A DNA stretch of 64,000 nt from Octadecabacter algicola (GCF_021532625.1 NZ_JAKGAR010000003.1:372001-436000); one strand, 5' to 3'; counted from the first letter of the stretch, positions 15,523 through 26,815 are shown. Numbers and translations are program-made. The notes: a model not told the origin generated them from the letters alone.

Positions 15523-16815
15523 TCAAACCACAACCTCAACCCGTTCCTGTTCCCCGACACCAAACACCCGCTTATACCGTTCGATCTCCGCTTCTGGGCC
15601 CATGGCTTTGTTGGGGTTGTCGGAGAGTTTGACGGTGGGGTTGCCGTTAGCCGTGACGGCTTTGCAGACCAGCGAGAACGGGGCGAGGGTGTCGCCCGTC
15701 GTCAGGCCCTTAAAATCGTTGGTGAGCATGGTGCCCCAGCCGAAACTGACTTGGCAGCGGCCTTTGAATTGGTTGTGCAGGGTCACGATTTTGTCGGCGT
15801 CCAGACCGTCAGAGAAGATCACAAGTTTGTCGCGCGGGTCCTCACCACGGGATTCCCACCATTTGATCGCAACTTCGGCGGCGGTTGCGGGGTCACCGGA
15901 ATCCACACGAATGCCCGTCCAGCCCGCAAGCCAGTCGGGAGCGTTATCAAGGAAGCCCTGCGTTCCGTAGGTGTCGGGCAAGATGATGCGCAAATTGCCT
16001 TCGTGTTCGTCGTGCCAATCGCGCAGTACGTCATAAGGCGCTTGGAACAGGGCATCGTCGTCTTTGGCCAGCGCGGAGTAGACCATGGGGAGTTCGTGAG
16101 CGTTGGTGCCGATGGCCTCGACCTCGCGGTTTTTGGCGATCAGGCAGTTGGAGGTCCCGATGAAGCTATCGCCCAAGCCTTCCTGCATGGCTTGCACGGC
16201 CCAGTCTTGCCACAGGAACGAATGGCGACGACGGGTGCCGAAGTCTGCGACGCGAAGGCCTTCAAGCGGGCGCAGTTTTTCGACCTTCTCCCAGAGCTTG
16301 GTCATGCCGCGCGCATAGAGAACTTCGAGTTCGAATTTCCCCATTGTGCCCAGTACAGCGCGGTTGCGCAGTTCCATGATGATGGCGAGGGCGGGGATTT
16401 CCCAGAGCATGACTTCGGGCCAGCTGCCTTCGAACGTCAGTTCATACTGGCCGTCACGTTTTTCGAGGTGGTAGGGCGGCAGGCGAAGTTGTTCGAACCA
16501 GTCCATGAATTCAGGCGAGAACATGGAGCGTTTTCCGTAGAACGTGTTGCCGCGCATCCATGTGCTTTCGCCGCGTGACAGCGAAAGGGAGCGGACGTGG
16601 TCGAGCTGTTCGCGCAATTCGCCTTCGTCCACCAGATCTGCAAGGCGAACGGATTTGGTGCGGTTGATCAATGAAAACGTGACCTGCGTGTCCGGTTTGT
16701 TGCGAAACACGGATTGGCACATCAGGAGCTTATAAAAGTCCGTGTCGATGAGGGATCGGACGATCGGATCGATCTTCCATTTGTGGTTCCAAACTCGTGT
16801 TGCGATATCGACCAT
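15523..16815 (-). CDS. pncB: Nicotinate phosphoribosyltransferase
   Basis: Enzyme of 430 residues, normal for PncB. It starts MVDIATRVWNHKWKIDPIVR and has SLIDTDFYKLLMCQ. The GTRRRHSFLWQDWAVQAM block includes the histidine phosphorylated during catalysis, and DSGDPA and FSDGLD line the phosphoribosyl site. It makes nicotinate mononucleotide from nicotinate and PRPP, coupled to ATP hydrolysis, in NAD salvage. The nicotinamidase gene pncA, which supplies its substrate, lies about 3.4 kb to the right. It is divergent from xylulokinase. Confidence 0.95.
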   Translation of the reverse strand: MVDIATRVWNHKWKIDPIVRSLIDTDFYKLLMCQSVFRNKPDTQVTFSLINRTKSVRLADLVDEGELREQLDHVRSLSLSRGESTWMRGNTFYGKRSMFSPEFMDWFEQLRLPPYHLEKRDGQYELTFEGSWPEVMLWEIPALAIIMELRNRAVLGTMGKFELEVLYARGMTKLWEKVEKLRPLEGLRVADFGTRRRHSFLWQDWAVQAMQEGLGDSFIGTSNCLIAKNREVEAIGTNAHELPMVYSALAKDDDALFQAPYDVLRDWHDEHEGNLRIILPDTYGTQGFLDNAPDWLAGWTGIRVDSGDPATAAEVAIKWWESRGEDPRDKLVIFSDGLDADKIVTLHNQFKGRCQVSFGWGTMLTNDFKGLTTGDTLAPFSLVCKAVTANGNPTVKLSDNPNKAMGPEAEIERYKRVFGVGEQERVEVVV

Positions 16816-16939
16816 GCCGTTCTCCCTTGTCGTGATGATGTTGTGACGGTTGGTGTGCGCGGGGGCAAGTGTCTGGCGACGCTTTGCAACCGACTGTGGC
16901 TATGGTTTGGTGCTTTGAACATCAAGCAAGGGGTATTAG

Positions 16940-18376
16940 ATGAGCTTTCTCGGAATTGACTTGGGGACTTCGGGGCTTCGGCTATTGCTGATTGACGAAG
17001 CCGGAGACGTCTTGGCGACTGCTGAACGCGGATACGCCACGCAGCGGCCCCATGATGGATGGTCCGAGCAATTCCCAAGCGATTGGGAAGCCGCGTTAGA
17101 AAGCGCCGTTGCCGAAATGCGAAAAGAATGCCCCGCATTTTCCGAGCTGCGTGGCATCGGGGTGTCCGGCCATATGCACGGAGCAGTGGTTCTCGATACC
17201 GCTGGAGACGTCTTGCGTCCCTGTATCATGTGGAATGACACGCGCGCGCACGTTGAAGCGGAAGCGTTGGATAAGGTTGACGGTGTTCGAGATCTGTCGG
17301 GCAACATCGTTTTTGCGGGGTTCACTTCGCCGAAACTGGTGTGGCTGGCCAAGCATGAGCCTGAGATTTTCGACCAAGTTGAGACGGTAATGCTCCCTGC
17401 AGGGTACATGAACTTCGCTTTAACGGGGGATCGCGTGGCAGACATGTCAGACAGCGCGGGAACGTCTTGGTTGGACGTGGCTGGACGCGACTGGTCAGAT
17501 TCTTTGCTTTCGGCCAGCGGCATGGCACGTTCAAAAATGCCTAAGCTGGTAGAAGGAAGCCAACATGCTGGCGTTTTGCGAGCCGATATTGCCGAGCGAT
17601 GGGGCGTCGGGCCTGATATCGTTGTTGCCGGTGGTGCCGGAGACAATGCAGCAGCAGCCTGTGGGATCGGAGCGTTGAACGACGGCGTTGGGTTTGTGTC
17701 GCTGGGCACCTCAGGCGTCGTGTTATGCGCGCGGGACCGGTGCGCGCCGTCACCAGCGACCGCGGTACACACGTTCTGTCATGCGGTGCCGGAGCATTGG
17801 TACCAGATGGGTGTTATGCTGTCGGCTACTGACAGCTTAAACTGGTGGGGGCGAATCACAGGGCGCTCGCCGGCTGAGCTTTCGGGAGCCTTGGGGACGT
17901 CGTTACGAGCACCAGGTGCCGGCCAATTTCTGCCCTATCTGGCAGGGGAGCGGACTCCGCACAACGATACCAGTTTACGGGGGTCGTTTGGCGGGTTGTC
18001 CCATGACACAAAGCAAGAAGACATGACACAGGCCGTTCTAGAGGGTGTGGCGTTTGGACTCCGTGACAGTTTGGAGGCATTGCGATCCGTCGGCGCGGCC
18101 CCCCAACGACTGTCTGCCATCGGAGGTGGTGCAAAGTCCGAATATTGGGTGGCGCTGATTGCGACGGTCTTTAACCTACCCTTGGACTTACCTGCGGGGG
18201 GTGAGTTCGGCGCAGCACTGGGCGCAGCGAGGCTTGGAATTTGTGCGGCGACTGGAGCAGATGTTGCAGAGGTCATGACGCCGCCCGATGTGGACAGAAC
18301 AGTTATGCCTGAGATGCACTTGGTCGACGCTTACGAGGCCGCGTATCAAAGATTCAGGGAACGGGGCCCTAGCTGA
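16940..18376 (+). CDS. xylB: Xylulokinase (FGGY family)
   Basis: Sugar kinase of 478 residues. The N-terminal phosphate-binding motif is GIDLGTSGLRLLLID, followed by GVSGHMHGAVVLD and WNDTRAH, which favour xylulokinase over glycerol kinase. VAGGAGDNAAAACG and the C-terminal GGGAKSEYW ATP-site block are intact. It phosphorylates D-xylulose to xylulose 5-phosphate. No xylose isomerase or transporter genes are seen nearby, so the physiological sugar is uncertain. It converges with the following membrane-protein gene, only 6 bp apart. Confidence 0.87.
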   Translation: MSFLGIDLGTSGLRLLLIDEAGDVLATAERGYATQRPHDGWSEQFPSDWEAALESAVAEMRKECPAFSELRGIGVSGHMHGAVVLDTAGDVLRPCIMWNDTRAHVEAEALDKVDGVRDLSGNIVFAGFTSPKLVWLAKHEPEIFDQVETVMLPAGYMNFALTGDRVADMSDSAGTSWLDVAGRDWSDSLLSASGMARSKMPKLVEGSQHAGVLRADIAERWGVGPDIVVAGGAGDNAAAACGIGALNDGVGFVSLGTSGVVLCARDRCAPSPATAVHTFCHAVPEHWYQMGVMLSATDSLNWWGRITGRSPAELSGALGTSLRAPGAGQFLPYLAGERTPHNDTSLRGSFGGLSHDTKQEDMTQAVLEGVAFGLRDSLEALRSVGAAPQRLSAIGGGAKSEYWVALIATVFNLPLDLPAGGEFGAALGAARLGICAATGADVAEVMTPPDVDRTVMPEMHLVDAYEAAYQRFRERGPS

Positions 18377-18382
18377 CATCGT

Positions 18383-19129
18383 TCAAGTGGACATCACGGC
18401 ATCACCAAGAACGAAATGTGTAATAGTTGCGTCGATGGCATAAAACGACCAGTGCAGCCCATAAGCCCACTGAAACCCGTTCCGCGATTGCAAATATAGA
18501 TAGGGCACGAAAAGCCCGAAAACTGTTGCCGAGAGAGTGAAGCGCGTAACGTAGAACGCCGTGAAACCATCGAACCCGAGGGTCAGATGGTAACCGCCAA
18601 ACAGGATCGCCATTGTAATCGCGATATACCGCAATTTGATATTCCGTCGGGCCATTGCGAAGATCATCGCAGCGATTAGCACCTGCTGAAACAGAATGTC
18701 CGCTGATTTGGGCAAGTAATACCACGCGGTTGCAAACATAAACTCCGGCGGGTTAGACGGCGCCAAGTCTACCGAGACCTCTGGCAACATCGGCAAAACA
18801 ACAGTGACGTAGGCCCCGAGCACCACCATCATCGGGACCATGATCGCTGCCTGATAGGAGGCCCGTTTCGCGCTTAGGTCACTGAACAAGAGCGCGCGAA
18901 ACCACACAGCGGCAAGACCTGCCCAGATCAAATAGTACGCTGTGAACAAAAACGGGGCTTCATCGTAGCCTCGTTCAAGCGACATGGCATCAACCAACCA
19001 GTAATAGAGCAGACTAGAGACTGCCCAAAATGACGCGACGACCACAACCAGTGACGCGGCCGCTCGCAATTCGAACTGTGAAAGGCTGGCGAACGTGCCA
19101 CTCCTATTTTGCATCCGGTCTCCCATCAT
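18383..19129 (-). CDS. Hypothetical membrane protein, about 7 helices
   Basis: Integral membrane protein of 248 residues with about seven hydrophobic segments, the first around residues 25-47. The C-terminal block YLYLQSRNGFQWAYGLHWSF recalls CAAX-protease-like (CPBP) helices, but the catalytic EExxxR motif is not visible, so I do not assign that function. It is divergent from the universal stress protein gene, with a candidate FNR-type site between them. Start ATG at 19129; the second Met (residue 2) is equally possible. Confidence 0.7.
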   Translation of the reverse strand: MMGDRMQNRSGTFASLSQFELRAAASLVVVVASFWAVSSLLYYWLVDAMSLERGYDEAPFLFTAYYLIWAGLAAVWFRALLFSDLSAKRASYQAAIMVPMMVVLGAYVTVVLPMLPEVSVDLAPSNPPEFMFATAWYYLPKSADILFQQVLIAAMIFAMARRNIKLRYIAITMAILFGGYHLTLGFDGFTAFYVTRFTLSATVFGLFVPYLYLQSRNGFQWAYGLHWSFYAIDATITHFVLGDAVMST

Positions 19130-19149
19130 TGAGCTTCATGAAAACCTTC

Positions 19150-19163
19150 TTGATCTGCCTCAA
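19150..19163. promoter_or_regulatory. Candidate FNR/Crp-type site
   Basis: TTGATCTGCCTCAA matches the FNR consensus TTGAT-N4-ATCAA with one mismatch. It lies 67 bp upstream of the universal stress protein ATG and close to the start of the divergent membrane-protein gene. Oxygen-responsive control is a reasonable guess because universal stress genes are frequent FNR targets. Confidence 0.45.
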
Positions 19164-19229
19164 GGCTGGCGCGGTGCGTTGCGGTTATCAATAGGAACGT
19201 TCTTGAAGCATTCAAAGGGAGATACAGCA

Positions 19230-19634
19230 ATGTATAAGAATATTCTTGTTCCGATCATGTTGGATGACGGCGGACATGAAGTGTCGTTTAAACTCACTCG
19301 CACGCTTGCGGATGAGGGAGCGAAGATAACGGTGGTCCACGTCGTGGAGGATATACCAGACTTTGTCACCGCGGAAATTCGACAGGATGTGTTGGATAAA
19401 TCCTACGAAACAGCGAAAGAAAAGTTACGTAATGCCGCTGCGGAAATCCCCGGTGCGAGTGCAGTACTGCTCCACGGTCATCCCGCCCGCACGATTGATA
19501 ACTATGCAAAAGAACACGACATCGATTGCATCGTGATTGCATCTCATAAACTGGGATTCACGGATATCTTCATCGGGTCAACAGCATCGCGCGTAGTGCG
19601 CCATGCACCGTGTTCGGTCCATGTGATCCGCTAA
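19230..19634 (+). CDS. Universal stress protein, UspA family
   Basis: Single-domain Usp protein of 134 residues. It begins MYKNILVPIMLDDGG and ends with GSTASRVVRHAPCSVHVIR. The ATP-binding G-x2-G-x9-G-(S/T) region is only partly kept (GFTDIFIGSTASR). I chose ATG 19230 after AAAGGGAGAT rather than the longer frame from 19095, which overlaps the divergent gene. Its role is stress adaptation. A candidate FNR site lies upstream. Confidence 0.9.
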   Translation: MYKNILVPIMLDDGGHEVSFKLTRTLADEGAKITVVHVVEDIPDFVTAEIRQDVLDKSYETAKEKLRNAAAEIPGASAVLLHGHPARTIDNYAKEHDIDCIVIASHKLGFTDIFIGSTASRVVRHAPCSVHVIR

Positions 19635-19748
19635 TCTATGGTTTGGATTGATTGCGCGTTCTCGAACTTGTAAGGCGGGACCCTTTGACGGTGCAATGCA
19701 ATAAATGCAAAGACAACTCAGCCCACTACACGTTTAGGAGTTGAGTAG

Positions 19749-20198
19749 ATGCTCAAAGGTGTCCTGTTTGCTGTTTCGATCGGAGTTGCTGCTCCGCTCT
19801 CGGCGGAACCAACTGTTATGTCCGCGCCAGATGCCTTTGCAGCGGTCAGCAACGATGAAATGATCCTGATCGACATCCGCAGCCCTGGTGAATGGGTTGA
19901 GACAGGAGTGGCCGAGGGCGCGCTTGCATTGACAATGCACAGCCCCGAGTTCGCCAGCAAAATCACAAGCTTGCTGAATGCAAACCAAGGTGTTCCCGTC
20001 GGCTTGATCTGTGCCACGGGTGGTCGAACCGAATATGTTGTCTCTATTCTTGCGGAAAATGGGTTTCCTGATGTCATCGACGTCTCCGAAGGGATGATCG
20101 GCAATGATCGCGGCGCGGGTTGGATTGAGCGCGGGTTACCGCTGATCACGTCAGATGAAGCGCAAGCAGCTTATCGGCTGGTGTCTCTTCGTCGCTGA
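19749..20198 (+). CDS. Secreted rhodanese-like protein
   Basis: Protein of 149 residues with a signal peptide (MLKGVLFAVSIGVAAPLSA) and one rhodanese domain. The active-site loop is CATGGRTE with Cys88, so sulfur transfer or thiol chemistry in the periplasm is possible. The helix before it carries the family motif LIDIRSPGEW. The ATG is preceded by AGGAG. It converges with pncA; the stops are adjacent. Confidence 0.88.
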   Translation: MLKGVLFAVSIGVAAPLSAEPTVMSAPDAFAAVSNDEMILIDIRSPGEWVETGVAEGALALTMHSPEFASKITSLLNANQGVPVGLICATGGRTEYVVSILAENGFPDVIDVSEGMIGNDRGAGWIERGLPLITSDEAQAAYRLVSLRR

Positions 20199-20199
20199 A

Positions 20200-20793
20200 T
20201 TAGACGACGTAGACACCAGCGGTTTTCATCCCATCTACAGCTGCAACCAAACTGCCATCAAAATCGATTGCACGGCACAAATCGGTGCGTACGGTAACTC
20301 TAAAGCCAAGCTTTGCGGCATCCACAGCAGAATAGTTCACGCAAAAATCTGTAGCCAGCCCAACCAAAGTGAGGGTGTCGATCCCGCGTGTGTTTAGGTA
20401 ACCCGTCAGCCCTGTCGGCGTCGTATGGTCGTTCTCAAAGAATGCAGAATAGCTGTCGATTGCTGGATTGTATCCTTTACGGATGATCATGTCGGCGGCG
20501 TCAACGTTGAGGTCTTTATGGAAAGCCGCGCCTTCGGTGCCTTGGATGCAATGGTCAGGCCAAAGCACTTGTGGACCGTAGGGCATGTCGATGACGCTCA
20601 TCGGATCCGCCGAGTGAGTGGTTGCGAAGGAGCTGTGTCCCGCTGGATGCCAATCTTGCGTCAGGATGACTGCGTCAAAATCAGCCATGACTGCGTTAAT
20701 TGGGGAAACGATATCGCTCCCACCAGCGACCGCGAGCGCGCCGCCTGGGCAAAAGTCGTTTTGAACATCAATGACAAGAAGAGCGTGGGACAT
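20200..20793 (-). CDS. pncA: Nicotinamidase/pyrazinamidase PncA
   Basis: Isochorismatase-fold amidase of 197 residues. It starts MSHALLVIDVQNDFCPGGAL with the catalytic Asp9; the catalytic cysteine lies in GLATDFCVNYSA, and metal-ligand histidines are in the segment DWHPAGHSSF. It deamidates nicotinamide to nicotinate, feeding the pncB product also encoded in this window. The ATG at 20793 is preferred over the longer frame to 20850. It is divergent from the flavodoxin-like gene. Confidence 0.94.
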   Translation of the reverse strand: MSHALLVIDVQNDFCPGGALAVAGGSDIVSPINAVMADFDAVILTQDWHPAGHSSFATTHSADPMSVIDMPYGPQVLWPDHCIQGTEGAAFHKDLNVDAADMIIRKGYNPAIDSYSAFFENDHTTPTGLTGYLNTRGIDTLTLVGLATDFCVNYSAVDAAKLGFRVTVRTDLCRAIDFDGSLVAAVDGMKTAGVYVV

Positions 20794-20855
20794 GTGAGAC
20801 TCCAACAAGTTAAGTTGCGCGCAGACTAAGGATTGAGGCGGCGCGTGCAACGGGA

Positions 20856-20871
20856 TTTGACGTCGGTCAAA
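20856..20871. promoter_or_regulatory. Palindrome in pncA/flavodoxin divergent promoter
   Basis: TTTGAC-GTCG-GTCAAA is a perfect 6-bp inverted repeat with a 4-bp spacer. It fits a relaxed Crp/Fnr-family site (TTGAY-N4-RTCAA). It lies 63 bp upstream of the pncA start and 79 bp upstream of the flavodoxin-like start. Confidence 0.45.
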
Positions 20872-20949
20872 GAAGCGGTCGCATCATCAAGTTAGCATGA
20901 GGGTCAAACGTAAGATTGAGGATACGTGCAACGAAGAGGAGTGCCAGAA

Positions 20950-21486
20950 ATGAAAATTTTCATCGGATATGCGACAACCCAAGGACACTCTCGCAAGGTT
21001 GCGCAGTGGGCTGCGGATCGGTTTGTCGAAACGGGAAACTCTGTAGAGCTCATGTCTCTTGTTGATGCCGATGGCTTGGACCTTGGCCGATTTGATCGGG
21101 CGGTTTTCGTCGCTTCCGTCCATGCGGGACACTATCAAGCTTCTTTGACGGATTTTGTATCCGACAGTGCTAAGGCCCTGAAGACAGTTCCGTCATTGTT
21201 TCTATCAGTGTCGCTGGCGGCGGGCGGGCATGACTCGGATGACTGGCGCGGGTTAAGCCGTATTGTCTCGGATTTTGAACAAGCCACGGGCTGGGCGCCA
21301 AATGAGGTTGCCCATATCGCAGGGGCCTACTTGCCATCAGAATATGACCTGTTCACGAAGTTCATTATGCGACGGATCATCGCTGAAAAAGATCCAAATG
21401 CGGAATTGGGCGTAGACCATGAGTATACGGATTGGAGCGGTCTTAGTGAAATTTTGGACCGCTGGCTGAGTGCAGGGCCGCAGTAG
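20950..21486 (+). CDS. Flavodoxin-domain protein, HemG-like
   Basis: Protein of 178 residues. It begins MKIFIGYATTQGHSRKVAQW, an FMN-phosphate loop of flavodoxin type, and FVASVHAGHYQASL and FLSVSLAA follow as in menaquinone-type protoporphyrinogen oxidase HemG. The C-terminal segment (YDLFTKFIMRRIIAEKD) matches that subfamily better than electron-transfer flavodoxins. Oxidation of protoporphyrinogen is a family-based guess. ATG 20950 was chosen over an upstream frame start at 20926, as a GAGGAG ribosome site precedes it. Confidence 0.78.
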   Translation: MKIFIGYATTQGHSRKVAQWAADRFVETGNSVELMSLVDADGLDLGRFDRAVFVASVHAGHYQASLTDFVSDSAKALKTVPSLFLSVSLAAGGHDSDDWRGLSRIVSDFEQATGWAPNEVAHIAGAYLPSEYDLFTKFIMRRIIAEKDPNAELGVDHEYTDWSGLSEILDRWLSAGPQ

Positions 21487-21532
21487 ATGTAGGCGCTTGC
21501 GCTCTCAGAATGACGACTTTAATTGGATAGCT

Positions 21533-22444
21533 ATGTATACAGTTGCTGCACTCTACCATTTCACCTCATTTGATGATCCCGCTGCTTTGAAGGGGCCGCT
21601 GGCGGCCGTTTGCGCGTCTGGTGATGTCATGGGAACACTGCTGTTAGCCCGCGAAGGGATCAACGGCACGATTGCTGGTCCGCGAGCGGGAATTGATGCG
21701 GTTCTAACACATATCCGCGCGCTGCCAGGTTGCGCGGATTTCGAATGGAAGGAAAGCACTGCGAGCGTGCCGCCGTTCAATCGGATGAAGGTGCGTATCA
21801 AACGCGAGATCGTGACAATGGGTCAACCAGATGTAGACCCAACAGCGAGCGTCGGGAATTATGTGGCGCCCGAAGACTGGAACGCGCTGATTACCTCCCC
21901 AGACGTAGCTGTAATTGATACGCGCAATGACTATGAAGTGGCGATTGGGACGTTTGATGGTGCGATAGACCCTGAAACGAAATCTTTCGGTGAATTTCCT
22001 GCATGGTGGGAAGCAAACAAAGACCGCTTTCACAACAAGCGCATTGCAATGTTTTGCACAGGCGGCATCCGCTGCGAAAAGTCGACCAACTATCTGATCG
22101 GTCAGGGGGTTGAGGATGTGTATCACCTGAAGGGTGGCATCCTGAAGTATCTGGAAGAAGTGCCTCAGGAGGAAAGCACTTGGGATGGTGAGTGTTTCGT
22201 CTTTGATGCGCGGGTGAGCGTTGGTCACGGGTTAAAAGAAGGGCCGCATCTTTTGTGCTATGCCTGTCGGCGGCCCTTGCTGCCGGATGACCAGAAACGA
22301 CCGGAATTTGAGCTAGGCGTGTCGTGTCACCAGTGCGCCGGCGAAACGAGTGAGTCCGACAAGAATCGGTTTAGAGAGCGCCAGAAACAGATCGCGCTAT
22401 CCGCCGCGCGTGGCGAGTCGCATGTTGGACCTGCTGCAGGTTAA
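21533..22444 (+). CDS. trhO: tRNA uridine(34) hydroxylase TrhO (YceA)
   Basis: Protein of 303 residues with an N-terminal acylphosphatase-like domain and a rhodanese domain. The active loop is CTGGIRCEKS with Cys175 and Cys181. A C-terminal cysteine-rich segment (CYACRRPL and CHQCAG) suggests a metal site. TrhO hydroxylates U34 of certain tRNAs using oxygen. I chose ATG 21533 (MYTVAALYHF), the family start. It follows the flavodoxin-like gene by 46 bp. Confidence 0.92.
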   Translation: MYTVAALYHFTSFDDPAALKGPLAAVCASGDVMGTLLLAREGINGTIAGPRAGIDAVLTHIRALPGCADFEWKESTASVPPFNRMKVRIKREIVTMGQPDVDPTASVGNYVAPEDWNALITSPDVAVIDTRNDYEVAIGTFDGAIDPETKSFGEFPAWWEANKDRFHNKRIAMFCTGGIRCEKSTNYLIGQGVEDVYHLKGGILKYLEEVPQEESTWDGECFVFDARVSVGHGLKEGPHLLCYACRRPLLPDDQKRPEFELGVSCHQCAGETSESDKNRFRERQKQIALSAARGESHVGPAAG

Positions 22445-22506
22445 AGGCTTGTGCGACTCAACTGTTCAGGTGTTCACTAGGACTCTCATGATTGGGAGGA
22501 TCTGAA

Positions 22507-22821
22507 ATGCCTAAGTTTTTATTCGTGTATCACGGCGGTGGAATGCCGGAAACGCCCGAAGAGGGAGCGAAAGCCATGGCCGCGTGGGGCGCATGGTATG
22601 AATCCATGGGGGCTGCGACTGTTGACGGTGGTGCACCTGTTGGGCAGTCCCATACCGTTAGTGCAGATGGTCATGTTGAGAATGGTGGCTCGAACCCGGT
22701 TTCCGGTTACACGGTTATTCAGGCAGCTGACTACGCGGAGGCATGCGCTCATGCAAAAAGTAATCCGATGGTGGTTGATGGCAGCGGGTCAGTGGAAGTA
22801 GCGGAAATGATTGACCTGTAG
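22507..22821 (+). CDS. YCII-related domain protein
   Basis: Small soluble protein of 104 residues with the YCII fold: MPKFLFVYHGGGMPETPEEG at the start and SGYTVIQAADYAEACAHAKS in the second half. Proteins of this family are dimeric ferredoxin-like; some are thought to be hydrolases or to detoxify small molecules. A GGGAGGATCTGAA ribosome site precedes the ATG. The function is not known. Confidence 0.85.
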   Translation: MPKFLFVYHGGGMPETPEEGAKAMAAWGAWYESMGAATVDGGAPVGQSHTVSADGHVENGGSNPVSGYTVIQAADYAEACAHAKSNPMVVDGSGSVEVAEMIDL

Positions 22822-22883
22822 GCGCACGTTTGTGCTGGCATTGGGAGCTTGTTTGAGATGAAGTCTTCGTAAGGAGACTTACC

Positions 22884-24134
22884 ATGATCAATGCCGACCT
22901 ACTTTCAGAAATCCGCGGTAAATTTGCCCATGTTGATGCCTGCCCTTTCAATGGGCCGAGGGTGTTTTTCGAGAATGCGGGTGGCGCGTTAACACTTAAC
23001 TCTGTGGTTGAGACTTCGGCGCGGTTCGCAGCCATTCCCGACAACCAAGGACGCGCAAACGTCGCGTCCTTGGCATTGGTCGATATCATCAAGGAAGCTA
23101 AGGCCGCCGCTAGCGATTGGTTCAACGTCACGGACGGGCAAGTCATTGTCGGTGAAAGCGGTACTGAATTGCTTTTCCGTCTAATTAGGACCTCAATTGC
23201 GGGCACGGATGGCGGCGTTTTGATTGGATCGACGGTCGAGCATCCAGCATCTTGCTCGGCCATGTCGTATTGGGCGGATAAGTTAGGGCGGGATTATTGT
23301 CGCGTGCCCCATGATGACACTTTGGGACTTGTCACGGCCGAGGCCTACGCGAAAGTCATCACAGCTGACACGAAAGTCGCCACAATTTTGCATACGTCGC
23401 CGGTGACGGGGATGGCGATGGATTTGAATGCAATCTGTGCTGCGATCCGCGCAGTTGCGCCGGAGTGTTTTATCATCGTTGATGGCATTCAGCATGCGTC
23501 ACATGGCTTGGTGGACCTCGAGGCTGCCGGCGTTGATGGGTACGTTGTGTCCCCCTACAAAGTGTTCTCTCGTCACGGCTATGGGGTGGCTTGGGTGAGT
23601 GACCGCCTGACGGCTTTGGGGCCAGAAAACCTGATAAACGGGCCGGAGGCCAATTGGGAATTCGGGACACGCGATACGGGCGCTTATGCGACGTTCCACG
23701 ATGTCGTGGATTACTTCGATTGGCTTGGTGGGCAGGTGGGCTCGTCCGAAACCCGTCGCGGCAGAATTGAAGATGCAGGTGCTGCCATTAAGATCCAAGA
23801 AAAGGCGCTGACGGATGCGATGTTGCACGGTACCGGCAACCTAAAGGGACTGGCCGAGATGAAGGATGTCACAATTGTTGGTGGTGTGGACAACCCCGCC
23901 CGCGAGGGGCTGGTGTGTTTTTGGGCCGAGACAGTTCCCGCAGCGGAGATCGTTGCTGCGTTGAATGCCGAAGGCATTCGAACCCATGTCCGTAAAGCGG
24001 ACCATTACAGCGGCAATATCCTGAACCCCTTGGGGCAATCCGCTGCCGTAAGGGTGTCGATGTGCCACTACAACAGCGAAGCCGAAGTCGCGCGGTTCTT
24101 GGGTGTGATTGCGCAGGTCTTGGACGAGGACTAG
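22884..24134 (+). CDS. Class V aminotransferase / cysteine desulfurase-like PLP enzyme
   Basis: Pyridoxal-phosphate enzyme of 416 residues. The Schiff-base lysine is Lys226 in SPYKVFSRHGYG, and the cofactor-binding Asp200 and His204 lie in IIVDGIQHASHG. Unlike true cysteine desulfurases, I see no obvious mobile catalytic cysteine loop near the expected position. It could therefore be a kynureninase-, isopenicillin-epimerase- or SufS-like variant. The AAGGAGACTTACC site precedes the ATG. Its stop overlaps the stop of the small convergent ORF at 24131. Confidence 0.82.
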   Translation: MINADLLSEIRGKFAHVDACPFNGPRVFFENAGGALTLNSVVETSARFAAIPDNQGRANVASLALVDIIKEAKAAASDWFNVTDGQVIVGESGTELLFRLIRTSIAGTDGGVLIGSTVEHPASCSAMSYWADKLGRDYCRVPHDDTLGLVTAEAYAKVITADTKVATILHTSPVTGMAMDLNAICAAIRAVAPECFIIVDGIQHASHGLVDLEAAGVDGYVVSPYKVFSRHGYGVAWVSDRLTALGPENLINGPEANWEFGTRDTGAYATFHDVVDYFDWLGGQVGSSETRRGRIEDAGAAIKIQEKALTDAMLHGTGNLKGLAEMKDVTIVGGVDNPAREGLVCFWAETVPAAEIVAALNAEGIRTHVRKADHYSGNILNPLGQSAAVRVSMCHYNSEAEVARFLGVIAQVLDED

Positions 24135-24307
24135 CGGCTAATAAGGTTGTGGATCACCACAAGCGCCATGAACATCACATAGCGAATACCAAAGAACAGT
24201 ATCGCTGCGATGGCGAATGTCATCAAAGCCGTCGGTGACGGACCAAAGGCCCGCAGTATCAGCGTTGAGCAAATTGCAGCGCTGATACTTACGGCCCAAT
24301 AGAGCAT
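24131..24307 (-). CDS. Small membrane protein (58 aa) downstream of gyrB
   Basis: A 58-residue frame begins MLYWAVSISAAICSTLILRA and ends HNLISR. Two hydrophobic segments (about 4-20 and 29-53) fill most of the length. Its ATG at 24307 lies 2 bp after the gyrB stop, and its stop overlaps the stop of the convergent PLP enzyme by 4 nt. It thus exactly fills the gap between the two genes, which supports it being real. No ribosome site is strong; coupling to gyrB termination is likely. I do not recognise a family. Confidence 0.6.
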   Translation of the reverse strand: MLYWAVSISAAICSTLILRAFGPSPTALMTFAIAAILFFGIRYVMFMALVVIHNLISR

Positions 24308-24309
24308 TC

Positions 24310-26742
<2,433 letters not shown>

Positions 26743-26815
26743 TTATTCCTGTAATTTTATAGGAGTTTTGGCGCAGATTGTCACGCTTAACAGGCATATT
26801 TTATAGGTAGTTTCG

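Noticed and set aside
15751-16578. Long plus-strand frame (275 codons) within pncB
   Set aside because: It lies wholly opposite pncB, whose motifs are intact; such frames arise from codon bias.
18383-19129. CAAX-protease (CPBP) assignment for the membrane protein
   Set aside because: Helix pattern is similar but the catalytic EExxxR motif is not visible.
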